From: Paenibacillus sp. YN15
GTDB taxonomy: Bacteria; Bacillota; Bacilli; Paenibacillales; NBRC-103111
DNA length: 64,000 bases
Reading direction: 5' to 3'
NCBI RefSeq assembly: GCF_003285005.1
Contig: NZ_QMFA01000019.1
Coordinates: 59,557-123,556, forward strand
The translations under genes and the position numbers were made by a program. Below, one piece after another: positions 25,311 to 33,190 of the stretch. Each line of letters starts with the position of its first letter. The stretch's first letter is position 1. The notes under the pieces are model-generated. The model made no database searches. It was given only the letters and a program-made list of their open reading frames with translations, and was not told where the DNA came from.

Positions 25311-26839
25311 ACGGCAGCCCCTTTCTCGTGTTTGATACCGGCCATCAGCATGCCGATTTGCTCCCGATTCGCTTCCTCGAAGGTTTGCTCCCCGATGATC
25401 TGGCCGTTGTAGATAACCAGAATCCGGTCGGACAGCTGCAGAAGCTCGTCCAGATCCTCAGAAATCAGCAGCACGCCGCTGCCGGATTGCCGCAGCTCCA
25501 TCAGAAGCTTATGCACACCTTCCGTTGCGCCTACGTCCAAACCCTGAGTGGGGTGAACAGCCACCATCAGCTTCGGGCGGTGGCTGATTTCCCGGGCGAA
25601 CAGCAGCTTCTGCTGGTTGCCGCCGGACAACTGCTGGACAGGGGCGTCCAAGGAAGCCGTCTGCACATCGAAATTCTCCACCAGGGACTGGGACCAAATG
25701 CGGTTTTTCACAGAGCGGAGCATGCCGAAAACAGAATGCTCAGGCGTACGGTACGATTTGAACAGCAGATTATCCACGGAGCCCAAACGGCCGGCAAGGC
25801 CGCTTTTCATCCGGTTTTCGGGAACATGGGCAATGCCAGCGTCAATGGCCCCTCTTACAGAAGCGCCTTTTACCCGCTTGCCGTCAAAGCTTATTTCACC
25901 ATCCCGCCACGGGTGCAGGCCGGTCAGCACCTCGGCCAGCTCCTTCTGCCCGTTCCCGGCTACGCCTGCGATGCCGACAATCTCGCCTTCACGGACATTC
26001 AGGGACAGATGGTCCAGCGCCTTGCGCCCATGCTCGGCAAATACGTTCAGGTTCTTCACCTCAAGCAGCCGTTTGCCCTTGGTCGGGGTGCGGGGCTGAC
26101 GCACAATAGTGATCTCCCGGCCCACCATCAGCTGGGCCAATTCCCGCTCGTTGGTGTCTGCCGTATTCAGGGTGGCGATCATCCGTCCCTTGCGCATAAC
26201 GGAAATCCGGTCGGATACGGCCAGCACTTCCTTCATCTTATGTGTAGTAATAATGACGGTTTTGCCCTCCTGCTTCATGCGGATCAGGGTGGCAAACAGC
26301 TGCTCCGCCTCGCCGGGAGTCAATACCGAGGTGGGTTCATCCAGAATAATGATATTGGCCCCACGGTACAGGGTCTTCACAATCTCCACCCGCTGCTGCT
26401 CGCCTACGGACAGCTGCCAGATGGGGCGGTCCACCGGGAACGCAAGTCCAAAATGCTCCGCCAGCTCTTCAATTTCCTTGCATTTGGCCTTCATCCATTT
26501 CGTGCCGCGCCAAAAAGACGCCTTTTCGCCAAGCACGATGTTCTCCGCCGCTGTCAGCGTGTGAACAAGCCTGAAATTCTGAAATACCATCCCCACGCCC
26601 AATGCGGCCGCATCCTTGGGGGAGCGGATTTTCACCGGCCTCCCGCGAATGATAATGTCGCCCTCATCAGCGCGGTAAACTCCTGACAGCATGCTCATCA
26701 TCGTGCTTTTGCCGGCCCCATTCTCGCCCAGAAGCGCATGAATCTCACCGACAGATGCCGAAAAATCGACTTGATCGTTTGCGAGCACCGAACCGAACCG
26801 TTTTACTATCCGTTTCATCTCGACTGCCTGGTCCAGCAT
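25307..26839 (-). CDS. nupO: Nucleoside ABC transporter ATPase, tandem ABC domains (NupO-like)
   Basis: The 510-residue protein carries two ABC cassettes. The first has Walker A GENGAGKST, signature LSVGEQQR and Walker B IIILDEPTSVLTP. The second is degenerate at Walker A (AGVAGNGQKEL) but has LSGGNQQK, the usual state in ribose/nucleoside-type transporters. It powers import with two permeases. The ATG at 26839 is preceded by AAGGGGG at a somewhat long distance. It lies 96 bases after the binding protein gene, with a stem-loop in between. Confidence 0.92.
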   Translation of the reverse strand: MLDQAVEMKRIVKRFGSVLANDQVDFSASVGEIHALLGENGAGKSTMMSMLSGVYRADEGDIIIRGRPVKIRSPKDAAALGVGMVFQNFRLVHTLTAAENIVLGEKASFWRGTKWMKAKCKEIEELAEHFGLAFPVDRPIWQLSVGEQQRVEIVKTLYRGANIIILDEPTSVLTPGEAEQLFATLIRMKQEGKTVIITTHKMKEVLAVSDRISVMRKGRMIATLNTADTNERELAQLMVGREITIVRQPRTPTKGKRLLEVKNLNVFAEHGRKALDHLSLNVREGEIVGIAGVAGNGQKELAEVLTGLHPWRDGEISFDGKRVKGASVRGAIDAGIAHVPENRMKSGLAGRLGSVDNLLFKSYRTPEHSVFGMLRSVKNRIWSQSLVENFDVQTASLDAPVQQLSGGNQQKLLFAREISHRPKLMVAVHPTQGLDVGATEGVHKLLMELRQSGSGVLLISEDLDELLQLSDRILVIYNGQIIGEQTFEEANREQIGMLMAGIKHEKGAAV

Positions 26840-26871
26840 ACCGATTTTGGCCCCCTTGAAAGTTCATACAC

Positions 26872-26905
26872 ATGGGGAAGACTCCGGTTGGAGCCCTCCC
26901 CATTA
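26872..26905 (-). other. Intercistronic stem-loop between binding protein and ATPase genes
   Basis: On the minus strand ATGGGGAGGGCTCC pairs with GGAGTCTTCCCCAT around AACC. It has no T run. Stem-loops in this position often protect the upstream message and give the binding protein higher expression than the membrane subunits. Confidence 0.6.
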
Positions 26906-26935
26906 TGCGTTTTTCTAAAATTTACACAAATCTTA

Positions 26936-28084
26936 TCACTTCGGAATAGTACCGTCTATACCTTTTACAAACCAGTTCATGCCGAGAACTTCATCGAGAG
27001 TAAGCTTCTTGCCGTCTGCTACCTTGGTTGCGCCGGATTGGTCCAGAATCGGGCCGGTGAATACATCGAAGGTGCCGTCAACAATCGCTTTTTGCTTGTC
27101 GGCGATGAGCTTCTTGGTTTCGTCGGAAACCTTGTTGCCGAAAGGAGCCAGGGCTACGGTGTTGTCCTTCATGTCGCCGGAATATTGCTCGGATTTGAAG
27201 GTGCCGTCGATAACGGATTTAACAGCCTTCACATAATACGGGCCCCAGTTCCAAACCGGGTTGGTCAGGTAGTTGTCGGGAGCAAAGCGGGACATGTCGG
27301 AGTCGTTGCCGCCTGCGAAGGCGCCGCGCTCTTGGGCGGCCTGAATGGTAGCCGGGGAGTCCTGGTAAGCCATCAGCACGTCAGCACCCTTGTCCAAGAG
27401 GGAGATGGCGGCTTGCTTCTCGGTAGCCGGATCATACCAGGTGTTGGACCATACGACCATTACCTTAACGGCCGGGTTTACGCTTTGGGCGCCCAGAGTG
27501 TAGGCGTTGATGTTATAGATAACCTCGGGAATGGGGAACGCGCCCACATAGCCGATCAGGTTCTTCTTGGTGGCTTTGCCTGCGGCGATGCCGGACAGGT
27601 AGCTGGCCTGATAGTTCTTGCCGAAGTAGGTGCTCATGTTATCGGAGGTTTTGTAGCCGGAACAGTGGAAGAACTTCACCTTGGGGAATTTCTTGGCCAC
27701 GTTCAGGGTGTAATCCATGTAACCGAAGCTGGTGGTGAACACGATATCGGATTCTTGGGCCAGCTGGGTGATAATCCGCTCGGCGTCGGCGCTTTCCGGC
27801 ACGTTCTCAACGGCCTTGGCCTTGATGCCCAGCTCCTTCTCCATATAGAGGCGGCCTTGGTCATGCTGGTAGGTGTAGCCGCCGTCGCCGGGAGGCCCGA
27901 TGTAAACAAAGGATACCCGGGGATTCTTGATTCCGGTGGATGCAACCGCCGATGCGGCTGTAGCAGGCGTTACAGTTGAAGCGTTGGATGCGCCCTCTTC
28001 TTTTTTCTCGCCGCAGCCGGCCAGGATGGTGGTCAGGCTCAGTGCCGCAGCCAGACCGAGCTTCAAAAAACTCTTTCTCTTCAT
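26936..28084 (-). CDS. nupN: BmpA-family nucleoside-binding lipoprotein (NupN-like)
   Basis: The 382-residue protein has a lipoprotein signal (FLKLGLAAALSLTTILAGCG) and a periplasmic-binding fold of the BmpA/Med type: VSFVYIGPPGDGGYTYQHDQGR, then NLIGYVGAFPIPEVIYNINAYTLGAQSVNP and GVKVMVVWSNTW-like segment. These proteins bind purine nucleosides outside the cell. It is the first gene of the operon; GGAGGAG precedes the ATG. An upstream sigma-A-type promoter and several CGAAC motifs lie in a 5' leader of about 145 bases. Confidence 0.92.
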   Translation of the reverse strand: MKRKSFLKLGLAAALSLTTILAGCGEKKEEGASNASTVTPATAASAVASTGIKNPRVSFVYIGPPGDGGYTYQHDQGRLYMEKELGIKAKAVENVPESADAERIITQLAQESDIVFTTSFGYMDYTLNVAKKFPKVKFFHCSGYKTSDNMSTYFGKNYQASYLSGIAAGKATKKNLIGYVGAFPIPEVIYNINAYTLGAQSVNPAVKVMVVWSNTWYDPATEKQAAISLLDKGADVLMAYQDSPATIQAAQERGAFAGGNDSDMSRFAPDNYLTNPVWNWGPYYVKAVKSVIDGTFKSEQYSGDMKDNTVALAPFGNKVSDETKKLIADKQKAIVDGTFDVFTGPILDQSGATKVADGKKLTLDEVLGMNWFVKGIDGTIPK

Positions 28085-28100
28085 GGTTCTCCTCCTCGTA

Positions 28101-28360
28101 GTTAGAAACGAACGAATAACCCGGGTTTCACCGGTTCGCCCCTTCTTATTCCATCAAAACCCGATTCCCCCTGAAAAATCACCGATGAAAGCAATTTTAA
28201 CATTCGTTCGGTTTTGACCAGCGTTTATCTCATTTTCATTGTGCTTTATGTTAGAAATAATGTCAATACAAAACTTTAGGGTTCAAACAAGTTTCAAATG
28301 TTCGTGAAACGAGGATTTTTCACCTGGTTTTACCCTTGACAAAATCCGAACGTTCGTCTT
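28101..28360 (-). promoter_or_regulatory. Promoter and CGAAC (PurBox-like) motifs of the nucleoside transporter operon
   Basis: On the minus strand TTGACA (28261-28266) and CACAAT (28238-28243) are 17 bases apart, a good sigma-A promoter. AAAACCGAACGAATG (28201-28215) follows the start point, a second GAAACGAACGAAT lies inverted at 28106-28118, and AAAATCCGAACGTTCG at 28341-28356 is upstream. These resemble the PurR box AWWWCCGAACWWT. Binding by PurR is inference. No purine riboswitch consensus was seen. Confidence 0.45.
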
Positions 28361-28553
28361 TCCCGCAAATCGAATGAGCAGCTTGACTGCGCGCATATAG
28401 AGGAGGAAAACGCTTTCCATTGTCTTAGGAGGAGTATCTTCTACCGGAGGTACTCCGGAACAGTGTGATTCCATTTGGGACTGACTGGAGTGTAACGGGA
28501 GGAGTTTAGGCAGGCCGGGTTCGCCTTTGATGCCGAAAGGGGCGGCATTTGAT

Positions 28554-28730
28554 CGGACTCAGATTCCGTTATTTTGCAAAAAAATCGGGCTTCTCCACTT
28601 ATGCGGACAGAGGTTCCGTTATGCAGAGGAAAATGGCCGATTGGAGGGTAATTGGAGTTCAATAACGGAATGTCGGTCCGCGAAAATCCCGGAATGACGC
28701 AAATGCGGCAAATAACGGATCGTGAGTCCG
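28554..28730. repeat. Family C nested inverted element, copy 2
   Basis: Left half-sites GATTCCGTTATTTTGCAAAA (28554-28588) and TGCGGACAGAGGTTCCGTTATG (28602-28626); right half-sites CAATAACGGAATGTCGGTCCGCG (28660-28682) and GCGGCAAATAACGGATCGTGAGTCCG (28699-28730). It lies in the 751-base gene-free region upstream of the nucleoside operon. Nothing coding was seen in the rest of that region. Confidence 0.82.
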
Positions 28731-28791
28731 GGTAAATTGCTTCTGACGGCAGCTGAGTACCTCAGATATTAGGCTCCGAATGGGTCCAGAC

Positions 28792-28826
28792 GCCCAAAGC
28801 CTCTCCGGATCGCCCGGAGAGGCTTG
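28792..28826 (-). terminator. Hairpin after the DUF membrane gene
   Basis: AAGCCTCTCCGG and CCGGAGAGGCTT form a perfect 12-base stem just past the next minus-strand stop. The T run is short. Confidence 0.7.
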
Positions 28827-28835
28827 AGGACTAGC

Positions 28836-29342
28836 CTAATATAATCGCGGTAGCAGGACGTAATAAGCGATAACCGATAATAATCCCAATGCAACAGACC
28901 ATACACCCACGGATTTGTTCCCGGCAGCGTAGGCGATAACGCCCATCACCACCGCAGCGGGTCCCAGCACGGCGGGCCAGAACATTAAGGAGCCGATGGC
29001 CAGAATGATGGCAATCCAGGCGCTTACCCGGTTCTTGCCCTTGCCTTCTTCCCCCGATCCGGCATCCGTTGCCGGAATCCGCTCCCGGTCGGTCCACTGT
29101 CCCAGCCGCGGTGCCATCCCGGAGGAAAACGCCTGTCCCGGCCCCAATTCACCGCTGAATTCCATGTACGAGTCCTCGATGGCTCTGTGGACCGAATCAA
29201 TGGGCGGATCAGCTTCCCCTGCCGCGCCTCCGGCAGCCAGCTCCTCGCTGAACTCCTCATCATCGTCTATGGAAGTATCGGCGGAATTGGAATCCTTCAC
29301 CCGTTTGGGTTCTTCCAAGTCCCAATCATTCTCAACATCCAT
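28836..29342 (-). CDS. Hypothetical protein: acidic N-terminus and two or three C-terminal membrane segments
   Basis: The 168-residue protein has an acidic, disordered N-terminal 100 residues (MDVENDWDLEEPKR..., DDDEEFSEELAAGG) and a hydrophobic C-terminus with ISAWIAIILAIGSLMFWPAV-like and VWSVALGLLSVIAYYVL segments, similar to the small DUF4190 type. The function is unknown. The start ATG at 29342 is behind GGAGGAGG, whereas the frame extended to 29432 has no site. It is 90 bases downstream of the DUF1540 gene on the same strand. Confidence 0.62.
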   Translation of the reverse strand: MDVENDWDLEEPKRVKDSNSADTSIDDDEEFSEELAAGGAAGEADPPIDSVHRAIEDSYMEFSGELGPGQAFSSGMAPRLGQWTDRERIPATDAGSGEEGKGKNRVSAWIAIILAIGSLMFWPAVLGPAAVVMGVIAYAAGNKSVGVWSVALGLLSVIAYYVLLPRLY

Positions 29343-29432
29343 CTCTCGTTGGCCTCCTCCCCTGGGGAGAGGCTCCACGCCATTGCTGACCGCCGGACGG
29401 CTGAGAGCGGAATGGCCGGAGCCTCCGGACAA

Positions 29433-29642
29433 TTAAGATTTCGGCTTGAAGGTGTGGCAGCAGGTATTTTTCCCATTCGAAGCATGGTCCTGATGTTCGG
29501 TGTCGAATCCCTCACCCGCAAATTCGGCGTCGAATTTGACATTGGCGTGCTGATCCACTTCAATCATGATCCGGTCGGCACCGCATTTGTTCCCTTTGTT
29601 CCAAAACGCGCAATTGGAAACGGCACATTTTACGTCGGGCAT
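29433..29642 (-). CDS. DUF1540 small cysteine-rich protein
   Basis: The 69-residue protein shows the DUF1540 pattern: MPDVKCAVSNCAFWNKGNKCGADRI at the start and TCCHTFKPKS at the end, with five conserved cysteines and a His that could hold a metal. Function unknown; in Bacillales such proteins are often expressed late or in spores. The ATG at 29642 has an ideal GGAGGTGATAACG site; a GTG three codons upstream lies inside that site. Confidence 0.85.
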   Translation of the reverse strand: MPDVKCAVSNCAFWNKGNKCGADRIMIEVDQHANVKFDAEFAGEGFDTEHQDHASNGKNTCCHTFKPKS

Positions 29643-29723
29643 CGTTATCACCTCCCCAACTCAGTGTGCCCCGGGAACAAATTTAGGGCGCCGCTGAAGC
29701 TCCGTTAATTTTCGCCAATGGCT

Positions 29724-29756
29724 ACAAAAAAAAGATGCCGCGGAGGCATCCCTTTT
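29724..29756 (-). terminator. Terminator after the YpuI-like gene
   Basis: GGGATGCC and GGCATC form a stem around TCCGC followed by an eight-base T run on the minus strand. Confidence 0.88.
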
Positions 29757-29780
29757 CATTCGTATTCATTCAGTCTAGGC

Positions 29781-30281
29781 TTATATCTTCTCGCCCTGCA
29801 TACGGCGTTTGGTAATGTAGTCGGTTTCGTAATAGGTCAGGTCCTCCCGCAGCTCCTCAAAAATCTTGGACAGCTCGATGGTCAGATCCCTGACCAGGCG
29901 GCTGGGCTTCTTGCGGAAGCGGATGGCATCCTGGCCCGTGTAGGCATAACGGCCGTCCTCGGAGTAGCATTCGTTCTTGGGGTAGAAGAAATTGTTGACG
30001 CAATTATGATAAACGTCGTACAGCACCTTTTCGGAATAGTCCAGATTGAACTGGGGGCGGCGCAGACTGACGCCAAGCTTCTCGTAGGCAACCTCCGAAA
30101 ACACCAGAAGATGCCGGGTATCCTGGAGATAAGCCCGGTAAAACTCCTCCATGGCCGGATCGGTATCGGTGTTCAGTTGGTCCAGGGAATGATGGTTCAG
30201 GAACAGCTCCATCTTGGCAATGGCTTCCTTGAGCTTTACCCGGGTGGTTTCGCATAAATTTTTTACGTTGTCATTGGGCAT
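29781..30281 (-). CDS. YpuI-like protein (DUF3907)
   Basis: The 166-residue soluble protein starts MPNDNVKNLCETTRVKLKEAI, is helical and aromatic-rich (YEKLGVSLRRPQFNLDYSEKVLYDVYHNCVN, then NECYSEDGRYAYTGQDAIRFRKKP). The length and this pattern match Bacillus YpuI/DUF3907; its role is unknown. The start at 30281 follows GGAGGA. A longer frame to 30473 overlaps non-coding sequence and has no site. It is monocistronic, with its own terminator. Confidence 0.68.
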   Translation of the reverse strand: MPNDNVKNLCETTRVKLKEAIAKMELFLNHHSLDQLNTDTDPAMEEFYRAYLQDTRHLLVFSEVAYEKLGVSLRRPQFNLDYSEKVLYDVYHNCVNNFFYPKNECYSEDGRYAYTGQDAIRFRKKPSRLVRDLTIELSKIFEELREDLTYYETDYITKRRMQGEKI

Positions 30282-30499
30282 AACAAAATGTCCTCCTAAG
30301 TGGTAATCCGTCAATACTGCCAAGGATGGCGAGGCAGCGCGTCTTCCAGCTCTATCGTACCACAAACGGCAGGGAAGCGGAATCCAAAAAGCCGCCTTTT
30401 CTGCATAAAAAGCCCCTCCGGTTCCAACCCTAAGTTTGGACTCAAATTTACGCCCGGCCATGCCGATGCACATAGACTCGAGCGGACGCTTACGAAGTC

Positions 30500-30530
30500 A
30501 GTTTTTGCTGACGCAAAAACTCTAAGGAGG
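30500..30530 (+). promoter_or_regulatory. Hairpin directly before the protease ribosome site
   Basis: AGTTTTTGC and GCAAAAACT form a nine-base stem (30500-30521), two bases before the AAGGAGG of the protease GTG start. It could stabilise the message or influence initiation; there is no terminator-type T run after it. Confidence 0.4.
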
Positions 30531-30537
30531 AATTGCA

Positions 30538-32451
30538 GTGAGGAGACAACTTGTAACCATTGCGGCGCTGGCCCTTTTGGCAGTGCTGCTGTTTCCCCGG
30601 GAGGAGAACAGGGGCATCAGGCAGCAGCAGCTGGACGAGGGCAATGTATCGCCGGCCCATGAGCTCAACATCAAGCAATCGCAGGTGGCGGAGGATGTAG
30701 AGGCTACCAACGGCTTGTGCCGGAAGCAGTGCGCCGTGGATCTGCGCATCGCGGCGGCGGACCTGGCTGCAAGCGGACCGGGCGCCGCCAGGGAGCGTTT
30801 GGCTGCCCTGCAGGCGGAGCATCCCCACATGGCAAGGCTCTATTTCACCATGGGGCCGGAAGACGCCCATATGGACGCTATGCTCGCCGGGAATGTTCCG
30901 CCGGAGGTGCTGGCAGAGGCGCAGCCGGAGCTGGATAAGGCTCTCCATATGGCGGCCAAAGGCGGAGAATATCAGTCCCCGGCCATCAATACCCCTGATG
31001 GAACCTATTTTGTCATGTCGGGCATGGACCCCGGCGGCAGCCGTTCCGTGGTGACCGCGCTGGTTCGCCAGCATATTTTGGACAAGGTGAAGGAGCACCA
31101 GATCCGCAATCTCCGGGTAGTTCCGTATCCGGCGGAAGGCAACTGGAAGATCGAGTCCGTCGATACGGACACCCTGCAGGACGTGAATGTGGACCATCCG
31201 GAGGAAAATGAAGGCACCAGCCACTACCACAAGAACCAGGTGGTGGTGAAATTCGCCACCCCGCCTTCGGACGAGGACCTGCAGCGGATCGCCCGTGAGC
31301 TTCATGCGGGACCGGCCCAAAAGCTGGGCTACACCTATGTGTTTGAATCCTCCGACATGGAGGCCCAGCAAATGATGGCATACTTCAAGAATTGGAATGT
31401 GGAGTATGCGGAGCCCCATTATCTGTATCTGACCAATGACAGGCTGCGGTTTGTCAAATCGGCGGAGGAAACGGAAGGCGGCGAGCGCAGCGCCCTGGAC
31501 ATGAACGGAACTGTGCCCAATGATGCCCTCTATTCCCGGTATCAATGGAACCTGCCGCTTATCGAAACCCTTCAGGGCTGGAATATCGGGCGGGGCAGCC
31601 AGGATGTGAAGGTGGCGGTTGTGGATACGGGCGTGGATCTGAACCATCCCGATTTGAAGGACAACCTGCTGGAGGGAACCAATGTGGTTGCCCAGAACTC
31701 CCCTCCCCAGGATGACGTGGGCCACGGCACTCACGTTGCAGGCATCATCTCGGCGCTGGTGAATAACAACGAAGGGGTAGCGGGCATGACCTGGTACAAC
31801 CCCATCCTGCCTGTCAAGGTGCTGGATGCCTCCGGCTCCGGCAGCACCTACGCGGTAGCCCAGGGCATTATTTGGGCGGCGGATCACGGGGCCAAGGTCA
31901 TCAACTTAAGCCTGGGCAACTATGCCGATGCGCAATTTCTGCATGACGCCATCAAATATGCCTATGACAAGGATGTTGTGCTGATTGCCGCCAGCGGCAA
32001 TGACAATACGGAGCGGCCCGGCTACCCTGCAGCATATGAAGAGGTGTTTGCGGTAGCGGCGACGGACGCCAAGAAGGACAAGGCCAGCTTTTCCAATTAC
32101 GGCAATTACATTGATGTGGCCGCTCCCGGCGTCAGCATCCCCAGCACCTATCCCGACAACCAGTATGCCGCCCTCTCCGGCACCTCCATGGCCAGCCCCC
32201 ATGTTTCCGCGCTGGCCGCCCTGATCCGCTCGGCCAACCCGCTGCTGAAAAACACCGAGGTGATGGAGATCATGCGCAAGTCGGCAGCGGATATCGGCGA
32301 ACCGGGCAGGGACAAATACTTCGGCTACGGGCTGATCGATGTGGTCAAGGCGCTGGAAATGGCCGATACCAGCCGGATTTCCCTGAGCTATCTGCCGGAA
32401 TGGCTGTCCCGGCAGTTGGAACGCTGGACAGGGGCTCCGCCCGTTCGATAG
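30538..32451 (+). CDS. Subtilisin-like serine protease (S8) with long N-terminal extension
   Basis: The 637-residue protein starts at GTG 30538, seven bases after AAGGAGG. It has an N-terminal signal or anchor (VTIAALALLAVLLFP), a long pre-domain (about 25-330) that includes an inhibitor-I9-like part (VVVKFATPPSDEDLQRIARELHA ... YAEPHYLYL), and the S8 catalytic domain with Asp in VAVVDTGVDLNHPDL, His in GHGTHVAG and Ser in SGTSMASPH. It is probably exported and self-processed. The extra ~200 residues between signal and propeptide, which contain two Cys, are not a domain I recognise. A CCCCCAAAAGT element and a terminator follow. Confidence 0.93.
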   Translation: MRRQLVTIAALALLAVLLFPREENRGIRQQQLDEGNVSPAHELNIKQSQVAEDVEATNGLCRKQCAVDLRIAAADLAASGPGAARERLAALQAEHPHMARLYFTMGPEDAHMDAMLAGNVPPEVLAEAQPELDKALHMAAKGGEYQSPAINTPDGTYFVMSGMDPGGSRSVVTALVRQHILDKVKEHQIRNLRVVPYPAEGNWKIESVDTDTLQDVNVDHPEENEGTSHYHKNQVVVKFATPPSDEDLQRIARELHAGPAQKLGYTYVFESSDMEAQQMMAYFKNWNVEYAEPHYLYLTNDRLRFVKSAEETEGGERSALDMNGTVPNDALYSRYQWNLPLIETLQGWNIGRGSQDVKVAVVDTGVDLNHPDLKDNLLEGTNVVAQNSPPQDDVGHGTHVAGIISALVNNNEGVAGMTWYNPILPVKVLDASGSGSTYAVAQGIIWAADHGAKVINLSLGNYADAQFLHDAIKYAYDKDVVLIAASGNDNTERPGYPAAYEEVFAVAATDAKKDKASFSNYGNYIDVAAPGVSIPSTYPDNQYAALSGTSMASPHVSALAALIRSANPLLKNTEVMEIMRKSAADIGEPGRDKYFGYGLIDVVKALEMADTSRISLSYLPEWLSRQLERWTGAPPVR

Positions 32452-32460
32452 GCCATCCAC

Positions 32461-32518
32461 CCCCCCCAAAAGCGAAAAGAAGCTCCGAAGCGATTCGGGT
32501 ACTTTTGGAGGAGCCCCC
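32461..32518 (+). repeat. CCCCCAAAAGT hairpin element, copy 3
   Basis: CCCCAAAAGCG ... GGTACTTTTGGAGGAGCCCCCGAATGAA, with AAGCTCCGAAGC in the loop. It begins nine bases after the protease stop. Confidence 0.78.
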
Positions 32519-32546
32519 GAATGAACAAGCAAATCAGAACAGAGAA

Positions 32547-32578
32547 CGGGCATCCCAGGAGGGGTGCCCGTTTTTTGG
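32547..32578 (+). terminator. Terminator after the S8 protease
   Basis: GAACGGGCATCCC pairs with GGGGTGCCCGTT and is followed by TTTTTTGG. Confidence 0.9.
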
Positions 32579-32610
32579 CTTGGAAGAAGGCTGCGTTGTG
32601 ACTTGCTTGT

Positions 32611-32755
32611 GGTTGGCTTGGTTTGCCTGGTTTGCTTGGTTTGCTTGGTTTGCTTGGTTTGCTTGGTTTGCTTGGTTGGCTTGGTTGGCTTGGTTGGCTT
32701 GGTTGGCTTGGTTGGCTTGGTTGGCTTGGTTGGCTTGGTTTGCTTGGTTTGCTTG
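32611..32755. repeat. 9-bp minisatellite, about 16 units
   Basis: Tandem units alternate in blocks between GCTTGGTTT and GCTTGGTTG: about five TTT units, then eight TTG units, then two TTT units. A degenerate tail (TGTGGCTTTGTGGC...) runs to about 32820. Either strand would encode a low-complexity repeat (Ala-Asn-Gln or Leu-Val-Cys), but there is no ribosome site, so it is treated as non-coding. Confidence 0.88.
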
Positions 32756-32887
32756 TGGCTTTGTGGCTTTGTGGCCTGCTTGTGGTTTGCTTCTGGTTTG
32801 CTTATGGTTTGCTTGTGTTGCCTTCAGCCGGGTCCGATCCTGGCCCCAGTAAGAGACAGGTGAATCTGCCAAGCTGATGTAAGCGCC

Positions 32888-33062
32888 AAACAATGTATGC
32901 TAACCGTTTATTCGCCGGCGAATTTCCCAAATAGCAATCATGAAATGTATCCTATTCGCTCCATTTTGCCTATTTAACGGAGCTTGAGTGGCATTAGCAT
33001 ACATTTTATGTACGCTAATTGGCGAATTTTATCGGTTTTATGCAAATAGCATACATTTGTTA
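32888..33062. repeat. Family D nested inverted element
   Basis: AACAATGTATGCTAACCG...ATTCGCC (32888-32916) and CATGAAATGTATCCTATTCGC at about 32938-32960 face inverted counterparts AGCATACATTTTATG (32995-33010) and GGCGAATTTTATCGG...AGCATACATTTGTT (33021-33062). Same layout as families A to C, but a different, more AT-rich sequence. Only one copy was seen. Confidence 0.7.
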
Positions 33063-33102
33063 TGCGCTATCATTTTCCTTGCCGCTTACGGAAGGACTAG
33101 AC

Positions 33103-33158
33103 CAAAAAAGCCGCCTTTCCCGCCTGACTCGGATCAGGTTGGGAAAGCGGCTTTTTCA
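33103..33158. terminator. Terminator after the IlvD-like gene
   Basis: AAAAAGCCGCCTTTCCC pairs with GGGAAAGCGGCTTTTT around a short inner stem. It suits the minus-strand gene that ends at 33191. Confidence 0.92.
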
Positions 33159-33190
33159 GCGTATGAAGAAGAGGCGGGAAAACAGGCGGA

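Noticed and set aside
28085..28340. Purine riboswitch in front of the nucleoside transporter operon
   Set aside because: The loop and junction motifs (TATA...CTACC type) are absent; only a promoter and CGAAC motifs were found.
32534..32893. Frames encoding Ala-Asn-Gln or Leu-Val-Cys/Gly repeats
   Set aside because: They are translations of the 9-bp minisatellite; no ribosome site and no sequence outside the repeat that looks like protein.
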